The notes beneath the pieces were generated by a model. It was not told where the DNA came from. It was given only the letters and a program-made list of their open reading frames with translations, and did not search any database. A stretch of DNA of 27,106 nt from an uncultured Clostridia bacterium (GTDB taxonomy: Bacteria; Bacillota; Clostridia; Oscillospirales; CAG-272). A program made the translations under genes and the position numbers. Positions within the stretch are counted from its first letter, which is position 1; every line of letters starts with the position of its first letter. Location: assembly GCA_904501715.1 (NCBI GenBank), contig CAJGCD010000015.1:1-27106 (forward strand), in the 5' to 3' direction. This document shows, in pieces, positions 1 through 8,083 of this stretch.

Positions 1-136
1 CATCCTCCTCCGAAAGACCTTCCTCTATTCTGTCGTCGATCATTTCCGAATAAAACGCAAGGTGCTCAGCCACTTCCCTTCTGTCAAGCGCGCCGATGGC
101 GTATTCAAGCTCCTTCAAAAATTTCTGCTTATTCAT
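1..136 (-). CDS. DUF1700 (HAAS) membrane-associated protein, N-terminal fragment
   Basis: About 45 codons of a gene that leaves the window at its 3' side. The start ATG (136) overlaps the end of the PadR gene at 129-449 by 8 bp, in an ATGAATAA arrangement, so the two are probably translationally coupled. The visible N terminus (MNKQKFLKELE..., then EMIDDRIEEGLSEED) matches the same region of the DUF1700 protein at 885-1484, almost base for base around the IDDRIEEG segment. DUF1700/HAAS proteins pair a short helical cytoplasmic N-terminal domain with membrane helices and are typically co-transcribed with a PadR regulator. The rest of the protein cannot be seen, so intactness is unknown. Confidence 0.8.
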   Translation of the reverse strand, partial: MNKQKFLKELEYAIGALDRREVAEHLAFYSEMIDDRIEEGLSEED

Positions 137-449
137 CCTTAAACTCCTCTCTGACCACAAATTTGTATATCGCCATAACCTCGCTCCATTCAGCCTTGAA
201 TGCCTCGATGCGCGCAAGACCCGTCGAAGTGATGCGATAATATTTTCTAAGCCTGCCCCCGTGCTCCGCCGTGCGAACGGTAAGCATATCCGCAAGCTCC
301 AAGCGTTTCAAAATAGTATAAAGCGTAGACTCCGAAAGCTCGATATAAGGCGCAATATCCTTGATTATTTTATATCCGTAAGACTCGCCGTCCTTGATGG
401 CAGATAAGACGCAAACATCAAGCAGGCCTCTTTTCAACTGTATATCCAT
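129..449 (-). CDS. PadR family transcriptional regulator (left copy)
   Basis: 106-residue winged-helix regulator of the short PadR type. Residues 1-20 form the first helix (MDIQLKRGLLDVCVLSAIK); SESTLYTILKRLE is the recognition-helix region; HGGRLRKYYRIT is the wing, a signature of PadR proteins. The C-terminal helix is short. It is about 80% identical by eye to the divergent copy at 575-892. The ribosome site AAGGAGGAG sits a few bases before ATG 449. Its promoter has perfect elements (TTGACA, 17 bp, TATGAT on the minus strand) with an operator-like dyad over the -10, so autorepression is likely. By family precedent the dimer represses its own operon and releases on a membrane or small-molecule cue; the inducer is unknown. 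Confidence 0.93.
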   Translation of the reverse strand: MDIQLKRGLLDVCVLSAIKDGESYGYKIIKDIAPYIELSESTLYTILKRLELADMLTVRTAEHGGRLRKYYRITSTGLARIEAFKAEWSEVMAIYKFVVREEFKDE

Positions 450-468
450 ACAATACTCCTCCTTGCGT

Positions 469-491
469 AATACATCATATCACGAAGTATT
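469..491 (-). promoter_or_regulatory. PadR operator-like dyad over the promoter of the left padR
   Basis: Dyad AATAC-N13-GTATT with 8 of 10 arm positions symmetric. It lies over the minus-strand -10 TATGAT (474-479); the -35 TTGACA is at 497-502 with 17-bp spacing. An equivalent dyad lies at 533-555. Binding by PadR is inferred from position and symmetry. Confidence 0.65.
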
Positions 492-521
492 GCTTTTGTC
501 AAGCATTTTTTCAAAAAGCTA

Positions 522-555
522 TTGACAAACACAATACCTCGTGTTATGATGTATT
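522..555 (+). promoter_or_regulatory. Promoter and PadR operator-like dyad of the right padR operon
   Basis: -35 TTGACA at 522-527, 17-bp spacer, -10 TATGAT at 545-550. The dyad AATAC-N13-GTATT (533-555) covers spacer and -10. The ribosome site AGGAGG (561-566) precedes ATG 575. The arrangement mirrors the left promoter; the two -35 boxes are about 20 bp apart with an A/T-tract (503-521) between them. Confidence 0.75.
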
Positions 556-574
556 ACGCAAGGAGGAGTATTGT

Positions 575-892
575 ATGGATATTCAATTAAAGCGCGGACT
601 TTTGGACGTATGCGTGTTATCTGCCATAAAGACCGAGGACTCCTACGGCTACAAGATAATCAAGGATATGAAGCCGTATATAGAGATGTCGGAGTCTACC
701 CTCTACACTATACTTAAGCGCCTTGAGCTTGCCAAAATGCTGACAGTTCGCAGCTGTGAGCACGGCGGCAGACTGCGGAAATACTATCATATTACAGAAG
801 CGGGCTTAAAGCGCATAGAGGATTTCAAGGAGGAATGGCGCGAGGTTATGTCCATTTATAAATTCGTAACCAAGGAGGATAAAAATGACTAA
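575..892 (+). CDS. PadR family transcriptional regulator (right copy)
   Basis: 105-residue PadR winged-helix regulator, divergent twin of the gene at 129-449. The same helix (residues 1-20), STLYTILKRLE recognition region and GGRLRKYYHIT wing are present. Differences concentrate in surface positions (KTEDS for KDGES, MKPYIEM for IAPYIEL) and the C-terminal tail. It is first in an operon with the DUF1700 and DUF4097 genes; its last 8 bp overlap the next start. Both copies keep the DNA-contacting segments and face near-identical operators, so cross-regulation or heterodimer formation is possible; that is inference. Confidence 0.94.
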   Translation: MDIQLKRGLLDVCVLSAIKTEDSYGYKIIKDMKPYIEMSESTLYTILKRLELAKMLTVRSCEHGGRLRKYYHITEAGLKRIEDFKEEWREVMSIYKFVTKEDKND

Positions 893-1484
893 GCAGGAAT
901 TTATCAATGAGCTTGAGTCAAAGCTCTCACGACTTCCCCAAAAGGAAGCATCCGAGCGCATCAGCTTTTATTGCGAGATGATCGACGACAGAATAGAGGA
1001 AGGACTTTCGGAGGAGGATGCGGTAGCGGATATCGGCACAACCGACGAAATAGCGTCGCAGATAGTATCCGAAATTCCTCTGTCTAAGCTTGTGACAAAT
1101 AAGGTCAAGCCAAAGCGAGCTTTGAGAGCTTGGGAGATAGTGCTTATAGCCGTAGGCTCTCCTATATGGATCACGCTTCTGGCTGTAGCTTTTGCGGTAA
1201 TTATTACACTTTATGCGGTACTCTGGGTTCTGGTGGTATGCGCTTGGGCGGTATTCGCCTCCCTCGCCGCCTGCGCCCCCGCGGGAATTGCCCTGTGCGT
1301 AATTTTCATCGTAAGCGGCAATCTCACCACAGGTCTTGCTATGTTGGGAGCTGGGCTTGTGTGCGGAGGACTTGCTATATTCGCGTTTATTGGAAGTAAG
1401 GCTGCCACCGAGGGTGTGGTCTTGCTTACAAAGACTGTTATACTTGGCATAAAGCATTGCTTTGTTAAAAAGGAGGAAGCGTGA
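885..1484 (+). CDS. DUF1700 (HAAS) domain membrane protein
   Basis: 199 residues. Residues 1-65 form the helical HAAS/DUF1700 domain (MTKQEFINELESKLSRLP, IDDRIEEGLSEEDAVADIG). Residues ~85-190 contain three to four hydrophobic membrane segments rich in Ala, Val and Ile. The start ATG 885 lies inside the end of padR (ATGACTAA overlap), and the stop TGA (1482-1484) overlaps the ATG of the next gene, so the three genes look translationally coupled. PadR-DUF1700-DUF4097 is a recurrent Bacillota gene order, generally suspected to sense or adjust to envelope state, but no biochemical role is firmly established. The N-terminal domain may contact PadR at the membrane (inference). Confidence 0.88.
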   Translation: MTKQEFINELESKLSRLPQKEASERISFYCEMIDDRIEEGLSEEDAVADIGTTDEIASQIVSEIPLSKLVTNKVKPKRALRAWEIVLIAVGSPIWITLLAVAFAVIITLYAVLWVLVVCAWAVFASLAACAPAGIALCVIFIVSGNLTTGLAMLGAGLVCGGLAIFAFIGSKAATEGVVLLTKTVILGIKHCFVKKEEA

Positions 1485-2440
1485 TGAATAAAGTATTGAT
1501 AATTATAGCGGCTTCCCTCGTGGGAGCGGGACTTATAATATTTGCCGTGGCTATGGCAATGAATTTTTGGGATTTTACAAAGCTCTCTACGGAGAAATAC
1601 GAAACCAACACCCACGATATCACAGAAAAGTTCACCAATATATCTATAAAAACAGATACCGCCGATATTGTGCTTCTTCCCTCCGAGGGAGAGAACTGTA
1701 AGGTCGTCTGCTATGAATCCACAACGGGCAGACACACCGTTAGCGCGCAGGACGGCACTCTTAGTGTAAACGAGGTCAACACGAAGAAATGGTATCAGTA
1801 TATCGGCATAGGCATAGGAAGCACCAAGATAACCGTATATCTGCCCGAAAGTGAGTATTCTCACCTTGCCATAGATGAAAGCACGGGGGACGTGGATATA
1901 CCCCGGAATTTTAAATTTGCAAGTATGGATATTTCGGTAAGCACAGGCGACATTAAAAGCCGCGCCTCGGTTTCGGGCACGGCGAAAATAAAAACCTCTA
2001 CGGGAGATATAGATATAGCAAACCTAACAGCTGACAGCCTTGACCTTTCGGTAACAACGGGAAAGATAATCCTTGCCGACGTGTCCTGCTCGGGCGACGT
2101 TAAAATAAAGGTAAGCACGGGAAAAAGCAATCTTACAAGCCTTACGTGCAAAAATCTTACGTCCGAGGGAAGCACGGGAAGGCTGTACCTTACCGACGTG
2201 GTGGCGACCGAAAAAATTTCTATTGAGCGAAGCACGGGTGACGTGAGCTTCGACCGCTGCGACGCCGCCGAGATTTTTGTACAGACCGACACGGGAGACG
2301 TATCGGGCACCCTGCTCTCCGACAAGATATTTACCGCAAAGACCGATACGGGTGACGTTGACATTCCACGAAGCAGCTCGGGCGGCAGATGTGAAATAAC
2401 CACCGATACGGGAGATATAGAAATAAGTATAAGCAATTGA
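1484..2440 (+). CDS. DUF4097 beta-strand repeat protein, membrane-anchored
   Basis: 318 residues if started at ATG 1484, preferred over GTG 1481 because AGGAGG (1471-1476) is then 7 bp away. One N-terminal membrane anchor (about residues 3-28, LIIIAASLVGAGLIIFAVAM) is followed by an extracytoplasmic region. From about residue 125 to the end there are ten repeats of ~20 residues centred on (S/T)TGD(V/I), which should form a right-handed beta-solenoid as in the DUF4097/YvlB family. Third gene of the PadR operon. Function in the family is unknown; surface structural or binding roles are plausible. The repeat DNA drifts freely, so it is not a recent tandem expansion. Confidence 0.9.
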   Translation: MNKVLIIIAASLVGAGLIIFAVAMAMNFWDFTKLSTEKYETNTHDITEKFTNISIKTDTADIVLLPSEGENCKVVCYESTTGRHTVSAQDGTLSVNEVNTKKWYQYIGIGIGSTKITVYLPESEYSHLAIDESTGDVDIPRNFKFASMDISVSTGDIKSRASVSGTAKIKTSTGDIDIANLTADSLDLSVTTGKIILADVSCSGDVKIKVSTGKSNLTSLTCKNLTSEGSTGRLYLTDVVATEKISIERSTGDVSFDRCDAAEIFVQTDTGDVSGTLLSDKIFTAKTDTGDVDIPRSSSGGRCEITTDTGDIEISISN

Positions 2441-2514
2441 TTTTAAAGCACAATAAAACACCCGCTGATGTTACTTGCTATCAATAAGTTGGTTCGCTTT
2501 ATTTCTTTCAAATC

Positions 2515-2534
2515 GTAGGGACAGGCGTCCCTAC
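2515..2534. repeat. Short GC-rich inverted repeat (GTAGGGAC type)
   Basis: Perfect 8-bp arms GTAGGGAC / GTCCCTAC with a 4-base loop, in the gap between two convergent operons. A related GTAGGGG...TCCGC hairpin lies at 23240-23263. Such hairpins are commonly scattered between genes in gut Clostridia genomes (from memory). No T-run follows, so it is not an obvious terminator. Confidence 0.55.
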
Positions 2535-2631
2535 AATCACACATTATCTGTTTCTTGCTTTTATTTCCCCTCATCGGTTACCCTCTATGCCCCCCGCCGC
2601 TATGACGAGGCTTTCGTGATATAGAAAAAGC

Positions 2632-2650
2632 GCGGATGCGTTGCATCCGC
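2632..2650. terminator. Bidirectional hairpin terminator between convergent operons
   Basis: Perfect 8-bp stem GCGGATGC / GCATCCGC with a 3-base loop. On the minus strand it is followed by GCTTTTTC and lies just after the lipoprotein gene; on the plus strand it follows the DUF4097 gene, with only a loose T-rich stretch after it. Confidence 0.7.
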
Positions 2651-2691
2651 ACTTAATATTTTTATTCAACAGGCTCAAGCTCCGCGGGCTC

Positions 2692-5064
2692 CTAAGACTC
2701 TGTCTCGGGTGCGGTATACTCGGCGATAACGTATCCCTCGGCTATGGAATCGCCGTTCTTGATGCTGTACTTAAGACGGTATCTTCCGCTCGCCAAGGCA
2801 TCCTCACTCTCGGCTACCGCTGTCCAACTCTCATCCTCGCCGATAAGCTCAAGCACTGCTTCCTCGGAAACAAAGCCGTATTTGTATATCTCTTTTGAAA
2901 GAGCCTCGTACATAGTAGCATAGGTATGACCCGCTCCTCCCTCCAAGGGCTCTATCTCTACTTGAATATCCTTAACGGTAATACAAGATATAACAAGCTC
3001 GCCCGCCTCGTTCTTGCTCAACGCTACGCTGAGGTTATCATGCTTGGTCTGGGAAGGAGTAAGCTCGGTAAATATCACCTTAGTATAGTCGCTGGACCTG
3101 ATACCGTCAGCAGTGGAGATATAAGCCACCAGCGTGTATCCGCCCTCCGCAAGAACGGGTATCTCAAAGCTTGCGGTCTGCTTTAGCTTAAAGACGTCCT
3201 CACCGTTATACTTAGCCGTCAAGGGCTCTGTAAGAGTTATGTGTGAAAGACCCGAAGCGGCGTTATCTCCCGTGCCTACGAGAGCGAAGCTCACGGTATA
3301 GCTCTCGCCTTCCACGAAGAGCAGAGTGTCCTCTACGCTAAGCTCAAGCTCGCTTACCGAAACGGTCATTCCGTCGTTCTTTACGTCGGCTGCCGTCTGA
3401 GCGGTGATGGGAGCAAACTTTATATTAAGCTCTACGGTCTGCTTGTCACTGAAATCAATCACCTCAGCGTCCTTTATCTTCTCATATTCCGCTTTATATG
3501 CCGCGAGCTTTGCCAGATTGTTTTCCCAGCCCGCAGCCAGAGTTTCCGCGCTGTATATGGGGCTCTCGTTCCATTGGTGATACTTGGTGAACTGCGCCAG
3601 CTCCTTGCGAGCCTGAATGATACCTGCCTTAACGCCATCCATATCACGTCTGCACACAAGTCCGACCTCCTCGAAAAAGGCCTCCAGATTATTCATTATC
3701 TCGTCAAATGTGCTTCCTTTAACGTTTAACGACAGCTCGGGAACGTAGCAACCGATGTATCTTCCATTGGAATTCTCATCGGGCTCTTTAGAAAAATGGG
3801 AAACTCTTATGGTATTTACCTCCGCCTTACCGTCAACAAAGCTATCTCTGGGCTCTATTCTTTCTCCGCTGTTAAGAATAATCGCCATATTCGTATCTCT
3901 GTTGGTACTGTAAACATTGTTGCCGCTTCCGTCAAAGTCGTAGTAGTATATTTCTCCGTCGTTATCATTAGAAAGAGGCTTGACCGTATCGGGCGTAGCT
4001 TCCTTAACGATAGCGGAATATCCGTTAAAGCTCTGAAGCTTGATATCTATCACTGCTGCGTTGTCATTCTGAGTAAAGTCCATTATGTCGGTCTTTCTGT
4101 CAGCGCTGATGACCTTTATGGTTCCTACTTTTTTTGTATTGGGGTCATAAAACGCGTCGTAGCATATATCGTCCTTGATGACCATGCAGGACACGTTATA
4201 GTGGCTGTCAACGACTCCCACGTCCACGACCTCCCAATAGCCCTTGTTGTTCTCAGCAAGGAAGTTGTGGTTAAAGCCACCCTCGATGACGTAAGAATAT
4301 TCACACAGCTTGCCTGCGATATATACCATTCGCATCTGACCCTCTTCGGTGGTGCGGTATATCTCGTAACGGTTATCTCCGTTCTCGGTCTTGGTGCGCT
4401 CACACATATCTACCATTCCGTCATAGCGGGAGAAGAGCACCTCGCGGTTTTCCTCCACGTGAAGATAGTATTCATTGCTGTGTATCTTTACCCACTTATC
4501 TACCACCCTTACGTATTTTTTTACGTTGTCTATGAGATCTGCGCCCGCCTCTGCGGAGGATGTGACTCCCTTGGTAAGATTAAGAAAATAATCGTAGGAA
4601 TTTGAATATTCCCCAAATCCGCTCCACTTATAGACGTTTCCGTCTATTTCAACCATGCTTCCGTCGCCGGTTTCGTATTTTGTGGAAGCAAGGAGAGTGG
4701 CAGACTTGCTCTCATCGGTCACCAGCGTATAATTAGCAAGGCTTGACGCTGCCATATACGAAAGATTGGTCAGCACCTCTGCTCCGTCCTCGAAAATATT
4801 TCCGCTGTTTTTAAGGAGCTGGGAATTAAGCCTTTGATTTGCAAGAATAAGGCTTGCCGCGTCCTTGCCGCTCATTCCCTCGGGAAGAGTTGTAAGCACC
4901 AAGGGACCCTCGCCGCCGTTATTATTTCCGCCGTTGTTTGACTGATTGCCCCCACTACCGCTGTTTTGGTTGTGGCCGCCCGCTTCGGGTACTTTATTGC
5001 CGCAGCCCGCAAGCACTCCCACGAGCAAAAATATCATCATTAAAATAGCTATTATCCGTTTCAT
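2692..5064 (-). CDS. Large putative lipoprotein of unknown function
   Basis: 790 residues. Residues 1-20 are a lipoprotein signal peptide, with lipobox LAG ahead of Cys21. A Gly/Asn/Ser-rich linker (about 25-55) follows, so the protein should be tethered outside the membrane. The central part (about 60-430) has no motif I recognise. The region from ~545 on reads as beta-rich, perhaps Ig-like, strands (LELSVEDTLLFVEGESYTV, GGYTLVAYISTADGIRSS). The stop is TAG; the same frame then continues as nine further codons of matching Glu/Pro-rich composition to a TAA. It lies 18 bp after the TetR gene, with an AGGAGG ribosome site, and so is probably co-transcribed and under TetR control. Confidence 0.85.
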   Translation of the reverse strand: MKRIIAILMMIFLLVGVLAGCGNKVPEAGGHNQNSGSGGNQSNNGGNNNGGEGPLVLTTLPEGMSGKDAASLILANQRLNSQLLKNSGNIFEDGAEVLTNLSYMAASSLANYTLVTDESKSATLLASTKYETGDGSMVEIDGNVYKWSGFGEYSNSYDYFLNLTKGVTSSAEAGADLIDNVKKYVRVVDKWVKIHSNEYYLHVEENREVLFSRYDGMVDMCERTKTENGDNRYEIYRTTEEGQMRMVYIAGKLCEYSYVIEGGFNHNFLAENNKGYWEVVDVGVVDSHYNVSCMVIKDDICYDAFYDPNTKKVGTIKVISADRKTDIMDFTQNDNAAVIDIKLQSFNGYSAIVKEATPDTVKPLSNDNDGEIYYYDFDGSGNNVYSTNRDTNMAIILNSGERIEPRDSFVDGKAEVNTIRVSHFSKEPDENSNGRYIGCYVPELSLNVKGSTFDEIMNNLEAFFEEVGLVCRRDMDGVKAGIIQARKELAQFTKYHQWNESPIYSAETLAAGWENNLAKLAAYKAEYEKIKDAEVIDFSDKQTVELNIKFAPITAQTAADVKNDGMTVSVSELELSVEDTLLFVEGESYTVSFALVGTGDNAASGLSHITLTEPLTAKYNGEDVFKLKQTASFEIPVLAEGGYTLVAYISTADGIRSSDYTKVIFTELTPSQTKHDNLSVALSKNEAGELVISCITVKDIQVEIEPLEGGAGHTYATMYEALSKEIYKYGFVSEEAVLELIGEDESWTAVAESEDALASGRYRLKYSIKNGDSIAEGYVIAEYTAPETES

Positions 5065-5082
5065 AAATTTCCTCCTCTTGGT

Positions 5083-5763
5083 TTAGGTCTTGCTTTCCAA
5101 AAATTCAAGCATATGGTCTATGACCGCTTCGGCTATTGTTTTATAATCAAACTGAGATACAAAGGCTATCGCCTCGGCTATCTTTTCCTCTGACACCTTA
5201 TACACCCTGAAGGTGCTTTCAAGGAAAAATTTTACCTTCATATCCATATCAAAAAACATATCGCACTTCACCGTCATAAAGGAACGCATTATTCCCCCCG
5301 ACGCTACCTCAAGGCAGTAGAAATCCTTGGTATTAAGCTCGGGAAGATGCTCCTTGAATATATCCTCTAATTTATGCGTTATAGTATTGTAAATTATTTT
5401 AGACGTCTCGGGCAGCGTGTATGACACCGAATACATCTCGCGTATGTGCTCGTGACTTTCAGCCATATACAGCTGGAGAGTAGTCTCCGCCGCATAAAAG
5501 AGTATTTTGTCCTCGGTCTTTCCCTCAAGAAGCCTTGACGTAGCCGCGAACTGACCCTCAAGCACGTAAGCCACCAGCTCAGAGAGCATTCCCTCCTTAC
5601 TTCCGAATACGTTTATAAGTGAGCTGTAAGCTATATCGGCTTCCTTTGCTATATCCCTCAGCGTAGTCCTGTGATATCCCTGCTCAAGAAATTTTTTCGC
5701 TACTATATGCAATAGCTTTGATTTTGTTTTTTCAAAATTTTTTCCTCTCGCCAGACGTGCCAT
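5083..5763 (-). CDS. TetR/AcrR family transcriptional regulator
   Basis: 226 residues. The N-terminal DNA-binding domain lies at about 12-58, with the helix-turn-helix around RTTLRDIAKEADIAYSSLINVFGS (residues ~34-57) and FGSKEGML leading into helix 4, as in TetR proteins. The C-terminal ligand and dimer domain is diverged, so the ligand cannot be guessed. First gene of a two-gene operon with the lipoprotein. The promoter (minus-strand TTGACA 5826-5831, 17 bp, TAAAAT 5803-5808) is overlapped by a 16-bp palindrome at 5788-5803, which argues for autorepression. The adjacent ABC exporter is on the same strand but separated by a 385-bp gap with a terminator-like element; no copy of the operator was noticed there. 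Confidence 0.93.
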   Translation of the reverse strand: MARLARGKNFEKTKSKLLHIVAKKFLEQGYHRTTLRDIAKEADIAYSSLINVFGSKEGMLSELVAYVLEGQFAATSRLLEGKTEDKILFYAAETTLQLYMAESHEHIREMYSVSYTLPETSKIIYNTITHKLEDIFKEHLPELNTKDFYCLEVASGGIMRSFMTVKCDMFFDMDMKVKFFLESTFRVYKVSEEKIAEAIAFVSQFDYKTIAEAVIDHMLEFLESKT

Positions 5764-5787
5764 CTTCTCCCCCTTTATAATTTTGAA

Positions 5788-5803
5788 TTGTATCGTGATA
5801 CAA
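5788..5803 (-). promoter_or_regulatory. TetR operator palindrome at the tetR promoter
   Basis: TTGTATC, two central bases, GATACAA: perfect 7-bp arms (extendable to AATTGTATC/GATACAATT). It abuts the -10 hexamer TAAAAT (5803-5808), where a bound dimer would block RNA polymerase. The -35 TTGACA is at 5826-5831. Confidence 0.75.
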
Positions 5804-5914
5804 TTTTAGCATATTCTTCCGGTTCTGTCAAGACTTTTTTGAAATTCTATCTACTCATCGGTTGACCTTTATCGAACGACCCACTATGGCGGGAGTTTCG
5901 TTTTTACACAAAAA

Positions 5915-6138
5915 AGGGGCTGCTTCATTTAGATGCAGAAGTCGTGATTTGGTTCTCGTCGGCGTACAAAGGTACGCCGGAGAGCCAAAGCGCGGCTAAA
6001 AAACACACATAAAAATCGAAATTCGTAAGAATTTCTACCAAAAACACCGCTTTATTACCAAAATTCCTGATAACAAAGCGGTATTTTTTATTATTTACTT
6101 TCGTGTGTTTTTGTTCTGCGCTAAATGAAGCAGCCCCT
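5915..6138. repeat. 224-bp nested inverted-repeat element with terminator core
   Basis: This element fills most of the 385-bp gap 5764-6148. Outer arms 5915-5931 and 6122-6138 are perfect 17-bp complements, with weaker pairing continuing inward (GCAGAA / TTCTGC). Inside are a hairpin GGCGTAC-AAAG-GTACGCC, a GAAATTC / GAATTTC pair, ACACAC/GTGTGT-bearing segments, and a core hairpin at 6046-6083 (ACCGCTTT...AAAGCGGT) followed by a T-run on the plus strand. It probably ends transcription of the ABC exporter on the minus strand, but is larger than a plain terminator; a MITE-like or structured-RNA origin is possible. No ORF of note is inside. Confidence 0.7.
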
Positions 6139-6148
6139 CATTTTTATT

Positions 6149-8083
6149 TTATTCAAGCTCAAAGGCTCCCGTATAAAGCTGGTAATATTTGCCGCCCTGA
6201 GCTATCAGCTCCTCGTGGCTTCCGCGCTCTATTATGCGTCCTTGCTCCAGCACCATTATAACGTCGGAGTTGCGCACAGTGGAAAGTCTGTGAGCGATAA
6301 CGAATACCGTTCTTCCCTTCATCAGCGCATCCATACCCCTCTGCACTATTGCCTCGGTTCGGGTATCTATGGAGGATGTCGCCTCGTCCAGTATCATTAC
6401 GGGAGGGTCAGCAACAGCCGCTCTCGCTATAGAGATAAGCTGTCTTTGTCCTTGGGAAAGATTTGCTCCGTTTGCCGTCAGCATAGTATTATATCCCTCG
6501 GGAAGTCGCGTGATAAAATCGTGAGCATTAGCAAGCTTTGCCGCCTCTATACATTCCTCGTCGCTGGCATCAAGCTTTCCGTAGCGTATATTATCCATCA
6601 CCGTTCCCGTAAAGAGATTGGTGTCCTGAAGCACTATTCCCAGTGAGCGGCGAAGGTCGTCCTTCTTTATCTTGTTGATATTTATTCCGTCGTATCTTAT
6701 CTTTCCGTCGTCAATATCGTAAAAACGGTTGATAAGGTTGGTTATGGTGGTCTTGCCCGCTCCCGTAGCGCCTACGAAGGCAACCTTCTGACCGGGGCGC
6801 GCGTAAAGCGAGATATCCTTGAGCACAAGCTTTTCGGGTACGTAGCCGAAATCCATATTTTCTATCTGTACGTCGCCCTTCAGCTCGGTGTAGGTAACGC
6901 TTCCGTCACCGTGGCGGTGCTTCCACGCCCACATACCCGTTCTCTGCTCGCTCTCGGTAAGCTCACCGTTCTCCTCTTTTGCGTTTACAAGCATAACGTA
7001 GCCCTCGTCGTATTCAGGCTCTGTATCCAAAAGCTCAAACACGCGGCTTGCTCCCGCCATTGCCATAACTATGGAGTTTATCTGCTGTGAAACCTGACTT
7101 ACGTTGTTGGTAAACTGCTTGGATGCGTTAAGGAAAGGAACTACAACGCTTATTCCCACCGCAACGCCTACCTCCATGCCCAGCATTGGACCTACAAGAC
7201 GTTGAATCGATATGTTTGTAAAGCCGCTGATTATCAGCGAGCCGCCGATAAAGGCTACCAGAACGTAGAGTATATTTCCGATATTGCCCATAATAGGCAT
7301 CAGGATATTGGCAAAGCGGTTTGCCGCCGTTGCATCCTTGCAAAGCTCATCGTTGACCCTGTCAAAGTCCTCAACACTTTGGCTCTCGTGACAGAACACC
7401 TTTACGACCTTCTGTCCATTCATCATTTCCTCTACGAAGCCCTCGGTCTTTGCTATTGACTTCTGCATCTTCATAAAGTTCTTTGCGCTGGCTCCGCCGA
7501 CCTTCTTCGCTACGGTTATCATAGCAATGCTGGCAACGAATACAACGATAAACATCCAAATGCTGAGATAAAGCATGTTGAGTATCAAAAACATTACTAT
7601 CAACGCGCACTGTATAAGATGCGGCAAGGTATTAGATACGAGCTCTCTCACGGTATCTATATCGTTGGTATAATGGGACATTATATCTCCGTGAGCGTTG
7701 GTGTCGAAGTAGCGCAGAGGGAAGCTCTGCATCTTATCGAACATCTTTTTTCTCATTCCGTTAAGGAAGCTTTGGGTTACTATCGCCATTATACGGGTGT
7801 AAGCAAAGGATGCCACCCAGCCTACAGCGTATATTGAGAGCATTATAAGCACTGCTCTGAGTATTTTACCGTAAACCGCGTCAAGTCCCTTTACAAGACC
7901 CTCCTCAATATATTCGATATACTGATTCATAAAGAGTCCCGCTATGGTAGATGCGAAGGATACCAGCACTATGCACTCGATAACCGCTATCAGCTGCCAT
8001 TTGTATTCCTTAAAGAGCAGCTTAAGTATTCTCTTGATAACTCCCTTCTTCACGGGGGGTCTTTTCATTTTATCATTCGCCAT
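6149..8083 (-). CDS. ABC exporter subunit with canonical catalytic residues (first pair)
   Basis: 644 residues from ATG 8083, chosen because it lies 11 bp inside the end of the preceding gene with a GGGGG ribosome site, rather than an upstream in-frame start. Six membrane helices (about 20-330) are followed by a nucleotide-binding domain: Walker A GATGAGKTT (~436-444), Q-loop VLQDTNLF, signature LSQGQ (~541), Walker B VMILDEATSSID with intact Glu (~561) and switch His in IAHRLST (~597). The signature has Gln where the family has Gly. An extra ~30-residue segment (KEENGELTESEQRTGMWAW...) lies between the membrane domain and the ATPase. It should pair with the product of 8073-9818 as a heterodimeric multidrug, lipid or peptide exporter; the substrate is unknown. 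Confidence 0.93.
   Translation of the reverse strand: MANDKMKRPPVKKGVIKRILKLLFKEYKWQLIAVIECIVLVSFASTIAGLFMNQYIEYIEEGLVKGLDAVYGKILRAVLIMLSIYAVGWVASFAYTRIMAIVTQSFLNGMRKKMFDKMQSFPLRYFDTNAHGDIMSHYTNDIDTVRELVSNTLPHLIQCALIVMFLILNMLYLSIWMFIVVFVASIAMITVAKKVGGASAKNFMKMQKSIAKTEGFVEEMMNGQKVVKVFCHESQSVEDFDRVNDELCKDATAANRFANILMPIMGNIGNILYVLVAFIGGSLIISGFTNISIQRLVGPMLGMEVGVAVGISVVVPFLNASKQFTNNVSQVSQQINSIVMAMAGASRVFELLDTEPEYDEGYVMLVNAKEENGELTESEQRTGMWAWKHRHGDGSVTYTELKGDVQIENMDFGYVPEKLVLKDISLYARPGQKVAFVGATGAGKTTITNLINRFYDIDDGKIRYDGININKIKKDDLRRSLGIVLQDTNLFTGTVMDNIRYGKLDASDEECIEAAKLANAHDFITRLPEGYNTMLTANGANLSQGQRQLISIARAAVADPPVMILDEATSSIDTRTEAIVQRGMDALMKGRTVFVIAHRLSTVRNSDVIMVLEQGRIIERGSHEELIAQGGKYYQLYTGAFELE

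Noticed and set aside
3796..4605. Plus-strand frame of 269 codons opposite the lipoprotein gene
   Set aside because: Antisense shadow: no ribosome site, no domain pattern, and the opposite strand encodes a signal peptide and a continuous lipoprotein.
5764..6148. Hidden small gene between the exporter and TetR
   Set aside because: The space is taken by the tetR promoter/operator and the nested inverted repeat; the frames present are short and start without ribosome sites.
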